Assembly: GCA_036677145.1 (NCBI GenBank)
Contig: JAKFFF010000018.1
Location: 3,299 to 67,298 of the forward strand
Direction of reading: 5' to 3'
Length of the DNA: 64,000 nt
Source of the DNA: CADEED01 sp036677145
GTDB taxonomy: Bacteria; Pseudomonadota; Gammaproteobacteria; Steroidobacterales; Steroidobacteraceae
A program made the translations under genes and the position numbers. Below are positions 25,131-33,698 of this stretch, piece after piece (the first letter of the stretch is position 1; each line of letters begins with the position of its first letter). The notes beneath the pieces are model-generated. The model did not search any database and was not told the origin of the DNA. It was given only the letters and a program-made list of their open reading frames with translations.

Positions 25131-25781
25131 TTACTGCGTGACGCTGAGCCCGACGATGGGCTTGTCATTCTCATCCAGGAAACGCGCGCAGAAATCGGTG
25201 GCGCCGCCGCCGTTGATGATGGCGGCGCGGATGACGTTACGGCCCTTGCGCAGCGTGACGCGCCGCGAAACGCCGTCATCGATGACGCTCTGGCGGTCGT
25301 CGTTGAGCGCGATCACCGGCTCGCCGTTGAGCCACCAGCGCGAGGCCGCGTTCGAGCCGATCGCGAGGCGCACGTTCTGCATCTCGCGCGGTGAATCCAC
25401 CACGGTCTCGGCCCAGAACAACACGTTGGACGTGGGCTTGGAGAGCGCCCACGCGAAGTGATACAGGTTGACGTTGTAGTTAGTCGTCTCGAGCGCGTGC
25501 CACTTGTAGACGGCCGGGTCCGGATTCGCGGCCAGCGCCAGCGCCTCCTTCACGGCGGACTCCGTGAGCCGGCCTTGCACAGGCACCGGCTCTTGCACCC
25601 GCCAGCGGTGGATGAAGCCGCGCGTATCGACGGGTTGCGAGGTTCCCTTTGGAGTGGTCAGCGTGGACGCGGGTGGACGCGCCGCATCCTGCGGGGCTTG
25701 CGCGTGAGCCGACGAGGCCAGGCCGAGGGCCAGGGATACAGCCAGAGATACAGATATCGTAGTCGTCAGGAGAATTTTCAT
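25131..25781 (-). CDS. Small secreted protein, probable carbohydrate-related beta-sandwich domain
   Basis: A 216-residue protein with a clear Sec signal ending S-S-A-H-A-Q-A. The mature part has a pattern of alternating strands (V-R-L-A-I-G-S-N-A-A-S-R-W-W-L-N-G-E-P, then R-K-G-R-N-V-I-R-A-A-I-I-N-G-G-G) that resembles galactose-binding-like modules placed beside esterases and glycosidases. I cannot assign a named family. Its start shares one base with the arabinanase stop (TAATG), so it is coupled to that enzyme and is likely a periplasmic partner in arabinan or xylan use. It may bind an oligosaccharide; no catalytic motif is evident. Confidence 0.75.
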   Translation of the reverse strand: MKILLTTTISVSLAVSLALGLASSAHAQAPQDAARPPASTLTTPKGTSQPVDTRGFIHRWRVQEPVPVQGRLTESAVKEALALAANPDPAVYKWHALETTNYNVNLYHFAWALSKPTSNVLFWAETVVDSPREMQNVRLAIGSNAASRWWLNGEPVIALNDDRQSVIDDGVSRRVTLRKGRNVIRAAIINGGGATDFCARFLDENDKPIVGLSVTQ

Positions 25782-27322
25782 TACGGTGCTCCCAGCAGCC
25801 AGCGCTGACGATCGCTGGCGGGATCGAACTTCGCGAGCGTCGGCATGCTGCTTCCGACGGCGGACAAGGCCAGCACTTCAGTCGAGCCCGGAACGGACTT
25901 GGGACTGATGCGGTAGCTGCCATCGGTCAGCTGATCGATGCGCCACAACTGTTCCGCGGCGCCTTTGAATGGAGTTGCGCTCAGCTCACCGCCGGATGTG
26001 GCGGTCAGCGAGCGCTCGGTGCCGGCGAGCGTTATCCGGAAATACGGCGCGCCGGGATAACCGCCAGCGCCAGCAACCGGCGCGATCACCCATTTTTGCT
26101 GGGCTTGCAGCATCGCGGGCGCGAGTCGCAGGTCGGTGGTTGCGGGCCAGTTCGCCGCGACGTGCGCGGGTTCCTGGTTGGCAATGGGCGGACCGGGCTC
26201 GGGCGGCGGAGGCGGGCCACTCGGTGGTGCGTTGGCGCCGGCGGGGCCACTGCCCACGATGCCGCTGCCTGGCGGGCCGCCGCGCCGCACGCGGAATCCG
26301 CCGACCGGAAATCCCTGCACCGCGAGCTCGAGCACGGTGCCGGTACGCGCGGATTCGATGGAGTAAGTCCCCGCGACGAGATTGTCGCCGGCCACCGGCC
26401 AGCCGTCGCGCCACAGCAGCGGGCGGATGTCGAGCACGCTGACGCCGCCGCGATCGAGATCGGCCTCGTAGTGCAGCGAGAATTTTTCGACGCCCTGGCC
26501 GAGATCGAGCAACCCGAAGTGTCCCGGGCCGATGTGCCGGCCGCGCGACGCGGCAAACAACTTGCCGCCACCCTCGACCATGTCGATGCCCATGTTGTCG
26601 AGATAGGGACCGGTCACCTTGCGCGAACGGCCCATGCGGATGTTGTAGGTCGAGTTCGCGCCCTGGCAGCAGGAGCCATGCGTGACGAGCAGGTAGTACC
26701 AGCCGTCGCGGTGGATGAGGATGGCGGCCTCGGAATTGATCGCGACGTTCACCGGCGCGCGCGTCGGATAGCGCCGCTGGCCGGTCTTCGGATCCAGCTC
26801 GACCAGCCGGATGTAGCCGAAGTACGAACCATAGACCAGCCACAGCCGGCCATCGGGATCGAGCAGCACGCCCGGATCGATGGCATTGCTGTCTTCGATG
26901 CCATCGGACCAGACGACTGGCCCGCGGTCTTCCCACTTGTAGTCGGGTGACTCGGGGTTCAGCGTGCGACCGACGAGCAATCCGATGGCCGATCTCGGCT
27001 GCGTGCCCGGCGCCGAGTAGTACACGAAGAAGTTGTCGCCGATATGGATGACGTCCGGCGCCCAGGTGTTGTTGCCACCGCGGGCGAGCACCTCGGGACC
27101 GGCCTTGCCGCCCGGCACCGCCGACATCAGCGAACCGGCGCGGCGCCAGGTCCAGCCGTCTTCGGATGACAGGACGGGAATGCCATTGCCCGTGCCATAG
27201 GTGTAGTAGCGGCCGTTTTCCTCAACGATCGTCGAAGGATCGTGAATGAGGACTTCGCCATCGAGCGCAAAGGCGGGGAGCGCGAGCGCCGCGGCGGCGC
27301 ACAGCAATGATTTACGCAGCAT
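25781..27322 (-). CDS. Secreted GH43 endo-arabinanase-like enzyme with C-terminal lectin-like module
   Basis: A 513-residue GH43 enzyme with a signal peptide to about residue 20. The catalytic propeller spans about 21-310: base Asp28 in I-H-D-P-S-T, acid positions in S-N-A-I-D-P-G-V-L-L-D-P-D-G and in N-S-E-A-A-I-L-I-H-R-D-G-W-Y-Y-L. The W-A-P-D-V, G-S-Y-F-G-Y-I-R and G-S-C-C-Q-G segments are characteristic of 1,5-alpha-L-arabinanases. A low-complexity Pro/Gly linker (about 355-385) leads to a C-terminal region with Q-K-W and Q-L-W-R-I repeats like ricin-type sugar-binding modules. It probably cuts arabinan in the periplasm or outside the cell. Eight bases separate it from the hydrolase gene upstream. 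Confidence 0.9.
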   Translation of the reverse strand: MLRKSLLCAAAALALPAFALDGEVLIHDPSTIVEENGRYYTYGTGNGIPVLSSEDGWTWRRAGSLMSAVPGGKAGPEVLARGGNNTWAPDVIHIGDNFFVYYSAPGTQPRSAIGLLVGRTLNPESPDYKWEDRGPVVWSDGIEDSNAIDPGVLLDPDGRLWLVYGSYFGYIRLVELDPKTGQRRYPTRAPVNVAINSEAAILIHRDGWYYLLVTHGSCCQGANSTYNIRMGRSRKVTGPYLDNMGIDMVEGGGKLFAASRGRHIGPGHFGLLDLGQGVEKFSLHYEADLDRGGVSVLDIRPLLWRDGWPVAGDNLVAGTYSIESARTGTVLELAVQGFPVGGFRVRRGGPPGSGIVGSGPAGANAPPSGPPPPPEPGPPIANQEPAHVAANWPATTDLRLAPAMLQAQQKWVIAPVAGAGGYPGAPYFRITLAGTERSLTATSGGELSATPFKGAAEQLWRIDQLTDGSYRISPKSVPGSTEVLALSAVGSSMPTLAKFDPASDRQRWLLGAP

Positions 27323-27330
27323 GGGCGCGA

Positions 27331-28164
27331 CTACTTGGCGGGCTTGTTAGACGCCTGGGCGGCAGGCTTGGGCTTGTTCTTGTCGTTGACCGACTGCTCG
27401 ATCAGCGTCGCGACACCGCGCGGATCTTCCTGCTGCGCGACGTGGCCGCCCGGGAAAGTGCGGATCGTCCAGCCACGCGCAACGGCGCGCTGCCAGCTCT
27501 TGTCCGTCTTCGCGCGTTCTTCGGCCGACTTGTCCTTCGGCACGAAGGCGACGTAGGTCACCGGCAACGCAAGAGCAGCGGGATTCTTGTACGAGACCGG
27601 CTGGTTGAAGCACTTGATCGACTGCTTGACGCTATGCGGCGGCTTGGCGTCGGCCTTGACCCAGGGCACCTGCATGAAGCCGTCCTTGAAGCGCTCGGGA
27701 TCCATGCCTTGGCCGCCGAAAAGATCCCAGATCGACTGTCCGTCGTCGGGCACGGCGGCGTCGAGATAGACGACATGCCGGATGCGCTCGGGAATGCGGT
27801 CGATGACGCCCGTGATCACCATGCCGCCATAGCTGTGGCCCGTGAGCACCACGTTGTGAAGATCTTCGAACAGGATCAGGTTCACGACGTCGTTGATGTG
27901 GGTCTGCAGGTCGACATCGGCGCTGTTGAGGTGCATGCGCTCGCCGAGGCCGGTGAGCGTGGCGCGGTAGACGGTGTGGCCGTCGTCGCTCAGGAACTTG
28001 CCGGTGCTCTTCCACTCCCAGCCGCCGGCGGTGGCGCCATGGACGAGGACGAAGGTGTATTTCTCGCCGGAATCAGGGGCGGCGGTGGTTGCCGCGCGGG
28101 CGCCGGACGCCACGAAGATGAAGCCGACGAGCAGTGCGATGAAACGAAGCGGATGAGTTTTCAT
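27331..28164 (-). CDS. Secreted alpha/beta hydrolase (salicylate-esterase-like family)
   Basis: A 277-residue alpha/beta hydrolase with a signal peptide (to about residue 24). F-V-L-V-H-G-A-T-A-G-G-W-E-W supplies the oxyanion region, L-T-G-H-S-Y-G-G-M-V carries the nucleophile Ser, and F-P-G-G-H-V-A-Q near the C-terminus carries the catalytic His. This arrangement is that of the AB-hydrolase-6 subgroup that includes plant methylesterase-like and EstC-like enzymes. The C-terminus is a Lys/Pro/Ala-rich tail. It is first in a minus-strand unit with the arabinanase, so removal of feruloyl- or acetyl-type groups from hemicellulose is possible, but the family does not prove this. ATG 28164 gives the best signal peptide. 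Confidence 0.85.
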   Translation of the reverse strand: MKTHPLRFIALLVGFIFVASGARAATTAAPDSGEKYTFVLVHGATAGGWEWKSTGKFLSDDGHTVYRATLTGLGERMHLNSADVDLQTHINDVVNLILFEDLHNVVLTGHSYGGMVITGVIDRIPERIRHVVYLDAAVPDDGQSIWDLFGGQGMDPERFKDGFMQVPWVKADAKPPHSVKQSIKCFNQPVSYKNPAALALPVTYVAFVPKDKSAEERAKTDKSWQRAVARGWTIRTFPGGHVAQQEDPRGVATLIEQSVNDKNKPKPAAQASNKPAK

Positions 28165-28332
28165 GGGGCCGGAGCTTGCCACGCACAGAAGAGTTCATCG
28201 CTCCATGTTTTGGCACACACCTATATAAGGTATGGCATCGGCCGGGGAGCGGGGCGGCCGGCCCGCGGCCAGCTCGTGCAAGGAAAAACCCTGGCCCTGC
28301 AGCGCGGCACGAACCCCCGCTTGCCGCCCGAT

Positions 28333-28365
28333 CTAACTATTCGCCGCAGATGGGCGGGTAGTTAG
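28333..28365 (-). terminator. Hairpin after the 28368-29345 hydrolase
   Basis: CTAACTA pairs with TAGTTAG, and inside them CGCC pairs with GGCG across a short loop. The structure starts 3 bases past the hydrolase stop on the minus strand. It lacks a T run, so terminator activity is uncertain. The remaining 168 bp to the next gene start hold only GC-rich sequence and an AT-rich patch near 28217. Confidence 0.45.
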
Positions 28366-28367
28366 AC

Positions 28368-29345
28368 TCAGGCGGGATCCTGCGCAGCGGCCGTGAATTG
28401 CCACGCGGGGTCGCGACACAGTCCGCAATCCTTGCCGACGAAGGCGCGCGCCGCGCCCGGATCGCCGCGCAGCTGCCACTCGAGCCAGGCTACGACCGCG
28501 GCCGCGGCTTTTCCGCCATTGGGCTCCCAGTACGTGCCGCCGTGACCCACGCCCACCAGGTTGCCGAGAAACGCCGGCACATGTTTGATCCTGCCGAAAT
28601 CGTCCATCCCGTTCTTGTAGGCGATGTCGGTTTCGCCGCCCAGGATGTAGAACGTCGGCGTGTGCAGCTTGTCGAGCAGGGCTTTCGATACGTCGATCCC
28701 CGAGATTCCCTGAAAGCCGTCGTTGAAGATTCCGCTGTTCATCACGATCAGGGTTTTCACGCGCGGATCGGAGGCGATCTGCAGGGCCTGCAGGCCTCCG
28801 CAGCTGAAGCCCGAAATCGCGACGGCGGCGCTGTCGATCTTGCCGAAATAGGGACTCTTCGCATCGGAGTTCTGCGCCAGCGCCCAGTCCAGCGCGGACA
28901 GCAGATCCGCGGCGCGCGTCGGCGGAGCCGGCAATCGCGGCGGGTTGCCCTCGGGAGCCCGGGGGGCGGACGGCGCCGCCGGGGGAACCGTTGCTCCAGG
29001 GCCCGAGCGGATGCGTCCCGGCGCGATGGCGAGATATCCGTGCGAGGCGATCTCGAGCAGATGAAGGCGCGAGCTCGCTCCATCATCGGAGCAGGCGCCG
29101 TTACCGAATATGTAAATGCCCAGCTTGCCGGCACCCAGCTTGCCGAGATCCGCGGGCCGATAGATCACGTGGTCGGGCAGGGAAGGCGTTTCTTCCTTCA
29201 TCGCCGGATATTTGCCGGTGCCCGGCGTGTCCGGAATTGCACTGTGATTCGACTGGCCCAGGGTTTCGCCGGAGATGGACAGCGCCGCGAGGCCGGCAAT
29301 CGCGCATGACACGATGAGCGGATGGCGGTCGAATTTTACTTTCAT
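28368..29345 (-). CDS. Secreted alpha/beta hydrolase, function unknown
   Basis: A 325-residue secreted protein with a signal peptide to about residue 30. A cysteine-containing nucleophile elbow I-S-G-F-S-C-G-G (GxSxG form) sits mid-protein, followed by I-L-G-G-E-T-D-I-A-Y, the usual acid loop, and V-G-H-G-G-T-Y with the candidate His. A Pro/Ala-rich insert (about residues 118-140) is unusual. The fold resembles dienelactone-hydrolase and PET-hydrolase-like secreted esterases, but I do not place it in a named subfamily. The C-terminal C-G-L-C pair may form a disulfide. It lies alone, divergent from the halogenase-cluster receptor by 343 bp. Confidence 0.75.
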   Translation of the reverse strand: MKVKFDRHPLIVSCAIAGLAALSISGETLGQSNHSAIPDTPGTGKYPAMKEETPSLPDHVIYRPADLGKLGAGKLGIYIFGNGACSDDGASSRLHLLEIASHGYLAIAPGRIRSGPGATVPPAAPSAPRAPEGNPPRLPAPPTRAADLLSALDWALAQNSDAKSPYFGKIDSAAVAISGFSCGGLQALQIASDPRVKTLIVMNSGIFNDGFQGISGIDVSKALLDKLHTPTFYILGGETDIAYKNGMDDFGRIKHVPAFLGNLVGVGHGGTYWEPNGGKAAAAVVAWLEWQLRGDPGAARAFVGKDCGLCRDPAWQFTAAAQDPA

Positions 29346-29688
29346 GCGGAGTTCTCTTGCCCGATTGGGATTGATTTGCGACTGACTCTAATCAGGCGCC
29401 ACCTGATTTGCTACGCGTGAAATTCGCGTATGCTCCGAGGAAGGGAGGTGCTCCATCCAATAAATCGAGCGCGATAATCATCGCGTTTACGCCAATGGAA
29501 TTGAGCATCGGCTCGGTGTCATGCGAATATGATTAGAAATCTGATATCGCAGTTGACAAAAATTCGATTAGACGCGCATGTGCATCCGGTGGACTAATAA
29601 AAGGATCACATGCAGGTGAAACCCGTAACGCACGGTCGAGGCGGCGGGTGTTGAGAAAAAAGTTTATTAGCACTAAGAGGGGGTGCGC
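29346..29688. other. Gene-free stretch between hydrolase and TBDR 3
   Basis: 343 bp without a convincing gene and noticeably AT-richer than its surroundings. It holds a 16-bp palindrome at 29470-29485 and a TTGACA box near 29554 without a good -10 partner. The ribosome site GAGGGGG for the TBDR lies at the right end. It probably carries the promoter and operator of the TBDR/halogenase cluster. Confidence 0.6.
29470..29485. promoter_or_regulatory. 16-bp palindrome before TBDR 3
   Basis: CGCGATAATCATCGCG is a 6-bp inverted repeat with a 4-bp centre, about 204 bp before the TBDR start. Its form is like LacI- or GntR-type operators. No regulator gene of those families is nearby. Confidence 0.5.
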
Positions 29689-32600
29689 GTGAAAGCCAAA
29701 TCAAAGTTGGGTCATTTCGTATTGGGAACGTCCGCCATTGCGATGGCGGTTGCATCGGCAATTGCTTCGGCGCAGGCCGAACAAGCGGAAAACAACGCCG
29801 CGAAACCGGTTCAGAGCTCGTCCGAGGAGGCTGACGAAAACGCAATCGTCGTCACCGGCATTCGTGCCGCTCTCGAAACAGCGGCCGAAATCAAGCGTCG
29901 TGCGGACACATTCGTCGACTCGGTCACCGCGTCCGACGTCACGAGTCTGCCCGACCTGTCAGTCGCCGAAGCGTTGCAGCGCATTCCCGGCGTGACGGTT
30001 TCGCGTTTCCCCACGACGGGCGGCGCTTCGCCGGACTTCCCGTCACCGGAAGGCCGCGGCAACCTGATCCGCGGCTTGGGTTTCATCCGTTCTGAATTCA
30101 ACGGCCGCGACGCGTTTTCCGCCAACGGCGGCCGCGCGCTCGACTGGTCGAGCATTCCGCCAGAGCTCGTCGGTGGAATCGACGTCTACAAGAACCAGTC
30201 TGCCGATCTCATCGAAGGTGGCATCGGCGGCACGATCAACCTGCGCACATTGGAGCCATTCGATCGCTCGGGGCACATCGCCGCGTTTTCGGCGGATGGC
30301 ACCTATGGGGATCTCGGCGAAAAATGGTCTCCGTCATACGCGGCGGTTGTCGGCAATCGCTGGGATACCGACGCCGCAGGCGAGTTCGGCGTCCTGGCGT
30401 CCTATTCCAGATCGAAGCTCCGCTCCGCGATCAACGGCTGGCAACAAGGTGCGCCGACGCCGCGCACGGATGTGACGCAACAAGAATGGCCGAACGACCT
30501 CGACAGGCGGGACGCCTTGGACGGTGTGCCGGCCTCTGATATTCAGGCCTACGTGCCGGGATTCCAGCTGCGTACCAACGATGTCGATCGCGACCGCGAA
30601 AGCTACTACCTGGCGCTGCAGTGGCAGAAGGAATCGTTCCGCGCGACGGTCAAGTACGCCCGCGTCGAGAATTCGATCGATAGCCTCGAGCACACCACGG
30701 AGTGGTTCCCGAATCACAACAGCGGCGCTGCGTTCACGGTCAGCGATCTGCGCATGAACGACGGTTGGTCGACGCCGGGAATCTCGATTTGCAACGGCGA
30801 TGGTGGCCGCATCAATGGCACCCCGGGCAATCCCAATGGCGACGGACAAAACCCTGGCGATTGCGAAACGATGGTTCCGGCAACGGGCCTGATGGAGTCG
30901 GGCTTGGTATCCAGTCAGATCGATGCCTGGACCGGTGCATACGGTTTGGGTGTCGGTACGCTCGGCGTGGGCAAGCACGAAAAGGCGACGACCGAAGACA
31001 TCAGCTTGAACATGAAGTTCAACGCCACCGAAAAACTGTTCCTGGAGTTCGATGCCCAGCTGACCAAGGCCGATGCGAGCTACGTCGAAGTCTGGGGTGG
31101 CGGCACGTTCTTCTCGGACGTGTTCGTGAATCCGGACCTGGAAAGGCCGACGGTCGAGTTCCGCATCAACCCGGCCACCGGCATCAACCAGGATCAAACG
31201 CGAGATCTCGGTACCGGCCGGTTGCCGGTTCCGACTTCGACCGCTGATCCGAGCAACGCGTTCTGGCTGTTTGCTTCCGATTCTTTCCGCGAAGGCACGG
31301 GCGAATTGAAGGCGTTCCGCGCCGATTCGCGCTACGAATTCGGGGAAGATTCGTGGTTCAAGGCCGTGCGTTTCGGCGTGCGTCACTCCGAGCGTGAGCA
31401 GATCAACAAGGAAATCGGCGGCAACTGGGGCGCCATCGCCCCCGCTTGGGCGGGCCGCTACGGTGTGTTCTCGGAAATGGACACGCCCGCTTACGAGCTC
31501 ATCGATTTCAAGAACTTCTTCCGTGGTGGTGTGGTGCAAGGCGCCAACACCAGATTCCCGTACATTCGCAGCGATCTGCTGATGAATTACAGCGCAATGC
31601 GCAATTACCTGATCAACGAACCGGATATCGGGACCAATCATCCCTGGGCGCCACGTGGCAACCTGGATGGAACCGGCGCGTATCGTCCGGAAGACATCTC
31701 CGACGTCACCGAAGAAACGCAGAACGCCTATGTGCGGTTCGATTTCGGTAGCGACATCGGCAGCAATGGCATGTCGATCGATGCGAACATCGGCGTTCGG
31801 TTCTCGAAGTCCGACCTCTCATCGAACGGTTCGCTCGCGTACGACGACTTCGATGCGGATGCGCCGCCGCCCGACCCGGACAACCGGGCTCCGGGTACGG
31901 AATCGCGCGACCATGCGCGTGATTTCCTGCCGGAGACGACGGCTTACCTCGAGCAGGCGGCAACCCCGTACTCCGTCGACCAGAGTGACACGCAGTGGCT
32001 GCCGTCCCTCAACGTGAAGTGGAACCTGAGCGACAACAGCCTGGTGCGCTTCGGTGCCAGCAAGGCTCTGACGCGTCCGAACATTCAGGATCTGCGTGCT
32101 ACGCGCCTCGTGGGCGCCAGCACGACGCGCACCAGTTTCCCGCAGATTACGGATCCACTTGATCCGTTGTACGGCGTGGATCGTGGCGCGCAGGACATCT
32201 CCATCGGCCGCATCACCATCACGCGTGGTAATCCCGATCTGAAGCCGACGACTGCGGTCAACCTGGACCTCTCCTACGAGTGGTATTTCCAGGGCGGCTA
32301 CCTGTCGGCGGCGGTGTTCAAGAAGGATCTCAAGAACATCATCACCAACGGTGATCTGACGCTGGGTCAAGTTACGCTCGACGGACAAACGGTCGACGTG
32401 GTGTACAACGGCCCGATCAACCAGGCGAAGGCCGATGTCAAAGGCTTCGAACTGGCGTACCAGCAGTTCTTCGACCGGTTGCCGGGCTGGATGTCTCATC
32501 TCGGCGTGCAGGCCAACTACACCAACATCCAGGCCGAGGCGGATCCGCCGGGCATGGGTGTGGACGCCAACAATGACGGCGTACCGGAGGATGTCACCCA

Positions 32601-32961
32601 GGCATTCCGCTTCGGTGTGAGAGACCTGTTGGGACAATCCGAGCACATTGCCAACCTGGTCGGTATCTATCAGGACGAGAAGATGGAGTTCCGGCTGGCC
32701 TACAACTGGCGCTCCGAGTACTTGACGACCTACCGCGACTGGGTGTCCGGCAATCCGATCTATAATTCCTCAAGCGGATTGCTCGACGGTTCTTTCCGGT
32801 ACGATTTCAACGAGCATTTCCAGGTCAGTGCCTCCGTGTCGAACATCTTCGACAAGAAGGAAAAGGCGGAAATGATGTTGAACGAGACGGGTCAGATGGC
32901 ACCGCGCTTCGCGTTCCTCAACGATCGTCGTATGGTCTTTGGAATGCGTTACCAGTTCTGA
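29689..32961 (+). CDS. TonB-dependent receptor 3, Xanthomonas/Caulobacter long type
   Basis: A 1090-residue TBDR of the long type seen beside tryptophan-halogenase-like genes in Xanthomonas and Caulobacter relatives. It has a signal peptide to about residue 30, an A-I-V-V-T-G-I-R-A-A-L-E box, and the plug signature L-S-V-A-E-A-L-Q-R-I-P-G-V-T-V with R-G-L-G-F-I-R. The barrel ends in F-G-M-R-Y-Q-F. Receptors of this class usually take up plant-derived oligosaccharides. GTG 29689 follows GAGGGGG; an in-frame GTG 6 bases earlier would crowd that site. It heads the halogenase cluster, although a hairpin at 32987 may cut transcription before the next gene. Confidence 0.95.
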   Translation: MKAKSKLGHFVLGTSAIAMAVASAIASAQAEQAENNAAKPVQSSSEEADENAIVVTGIRAALETAAEIKRRADTFVDSVTASDVTSLPDLSVAEALQRIPGVTVSRFPTTGGASPDFPSPEGRGNLIRGLGFIRSEFNGRDAFSANGGRALDWSSIPPELVGGIDVYKNQSADLIEGGIGGTINLRTLEPFDRSGHIAAFSADGTYGDLGEKWSPSYAAVVGNRWDTDAAGEFGVLASYSRSKLRSAINGWQQGAPTPRTDVTQQEWPNDLDRRDALDGVPASDIQAYVPGFQLRTNDVDRDRESYYLALQWQKESFRATVKYARVENSIDSLEHTTEWFPNHNSGAAFTVSDLRMNDGWSTPGISICNGDGGRINGTPGNPNGDGQNPGDCETMVPATGLMESGLVSSQIDAWTGAYGLGVGTLGVGKHEKATTEDISLNMKFNATEKLFLEFDAQLTKADASYVEVWGGGTFFSDVFVNPDLERPTVEFRINPATGINQDQTRDLGTGRLPVPTSTADPSNAFWLFASDSFREGTGELKAFRADSRYEFGEDSWFKAVRFGVRHSEREQINKEIGGNWGAIAPAWAGRYGVFSEMDTPAYELIDFKNFFRGGVVQGANTRFPYIRSDLLMNYSAMRNYLINEPDIGTNHPWAPRGNLDGTGAYRPEDISDVTEETQNAYVRFDFGSDIGSNGMSIDANIGVRFSKSDLSSNGSLAYDDFDADAPPPDPDNRAPGTESRDHARDFLPETTAYLEQAATPYSVDQSDTQWLPSLNVKWNLSDNSLVRFGASKALTRPNIQDLRATRLVGASTTRTSFPQITDPLDPLYGVDRGAQDISIGRITITRGNPDLKPTTAVNLDLSYEWYFQGGYLSAAVFKKDLKNIITNGDLTLGQVTLDGQTVDVVYNGPINQAKADVKGFELAYQQFFDRLPGWMSHLGVQANYTNIQAEADPPGMGVDANNDGVPEDVTQAFRFGVRDLLGQSEHIANLVGIYQDEKMEFRLAYNWRSEYLTTYRDWVSGNPIYNSSSGLLDGSFRYDFNEHFQVSASVSNIFDKKEKAEMMLNETGQMAPRFAFLNDRRMVFGMRYQF

Positions 32962-32986
32962 GTCAAATCAGAATCGGGACTTGCAA

Positions 32987-33014
32987 AAGGGCGGAGACGT
33001 ATGTCTCCGCCCTT
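32987..33014 (+). terminator. Strong hairpin after TBDR 3
   Basis: A perfect 12-bp stem AAGGGCGGAGAC / GTCTCCGCCCTT with a GTAT loop begins 25 bases after the TBDR stop. Downstream bases are CTCATTC with no long T run. It may partly terminate, so that the receptor is made in larger amounts than the halogenases. Confidence 0.75.
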
Positions 33015-33040
33015 CTCATTCACGAATAGAGGGATCAAGC

Positions 33041-33661
33041 ATGAAACGAGCCATCGGAGCTGCGGCTGCGGCCATCGTCATGTGGGGTTGTGCCACGTCC
33101 CCGCCGCCAGCACCCGTTTACGAAGCGGCGACTGATATCAATGCTGCCGGCTACATCGCAATCCCGGCCGAAAATGGCAGATACGCGGTTGCCTACACCG
33201 GCACCAGGGGAATGTCGCGCGAACAGGTGGCGGAGTTTGCGTTGCTGCGCGCGGCCGAATTTACTGCGGAGTCCGGTCAGGAATGGTTCGCGGTGATCAA
33301 CACCAAGAACCAGAACGTCCAGCTCGTGCAGTCGAAGGAAGATCTGAAAGGCCGCAGTGGCGGCGGTTTCCTCGGCGGGCCAGGCGGTAGCAGCACCGGT
33401 GCGGCTGGCACCGGCGGGCCGGCGTCGCGGGGCACGGTGGATGCCACAACAGGCGGCGGCGCGACGGCAGGCGGATTCGGTGGCGGTGCGCCGCCGACGC
33501 AGGTGCTGGAGCGGTGGACTCCGCCGACGGTTCCGCAGACCGTCATCGTGATCCAGATGGGTTCAGGCGAGCAGGCCAAATTCCCCGGGCTCGACAAGGC
33601 GCCGGAAATCTTCTCCGCAAAGACCGTCTCGAGCGAGATCCGCGCGAAGATGAAGCCCTGA
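33041..33661 (+). CDS. Small Gly-rich lipoprotein (CC0125/CC1285-like)
   Basis: A 206-residue lipoprotein with lipobox V-M-W-G-C and Cys17. Residues 30-95 (G-Y-I-A-I-P-A-E-N-G-R-Y-A-V-A-Y-T-G and R-A-A-E-F-T-A-E-S-G) resemble the CC0125/CC1285 family of Caulobacter-type lipoproteins, whose job is unknown. Residues 105-160 form a Gly/Ala/Thr-rich low-complexity stretch, possibly a flexible linker. The start has AGAGGG upstream and lies just beyond the TBDR hairpin. It precedes the first halogenase by 37 bp and is likely in the same transcript. Confidence 0.7.
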   Translation: MKRAIGAAAAAIVMWGCATSPPPAPVYEAATDINAAGYIAIPAENGRYAVAYTGTRGMSREQVAEFALLRAAEFTAESGQEWFAVINTKNQNVQLVQSKEDLKGRSGGGFLGGPGGSSTGAAGTGGPASRGTVDATTGGGATAGGFGGGAPPTQVLERWTPPTVPQTVIVIQMGSGEQAKFPGLDKAPEIFSAKTVSSEIRAKMKP

Positions 33662-33698
33662 ATGCGGGTCGATTTCCCGCGGTGAGTGCCGCGTTGCC

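Noticed and set aside
28208..28226. Possible sigma-54 promoter (TGGCAC near 28209)
   Set aside because: The -12 half does not match TTGC at the right spacing and no gene starts downstream in that direction at a fitting distance.
29550..29585. TTGACA at about 29554 as a sigma-70 promoter for TBDR 3
   Set aside because: No acceptable -10 box lies 16-18 bp downstream, so it is listed only as a possible element of the gap.
30334..31641. Minus-strand open frame inside TBDR 3
   Set aside because: No family pattern, and the opposite frame is a coherent receptor.
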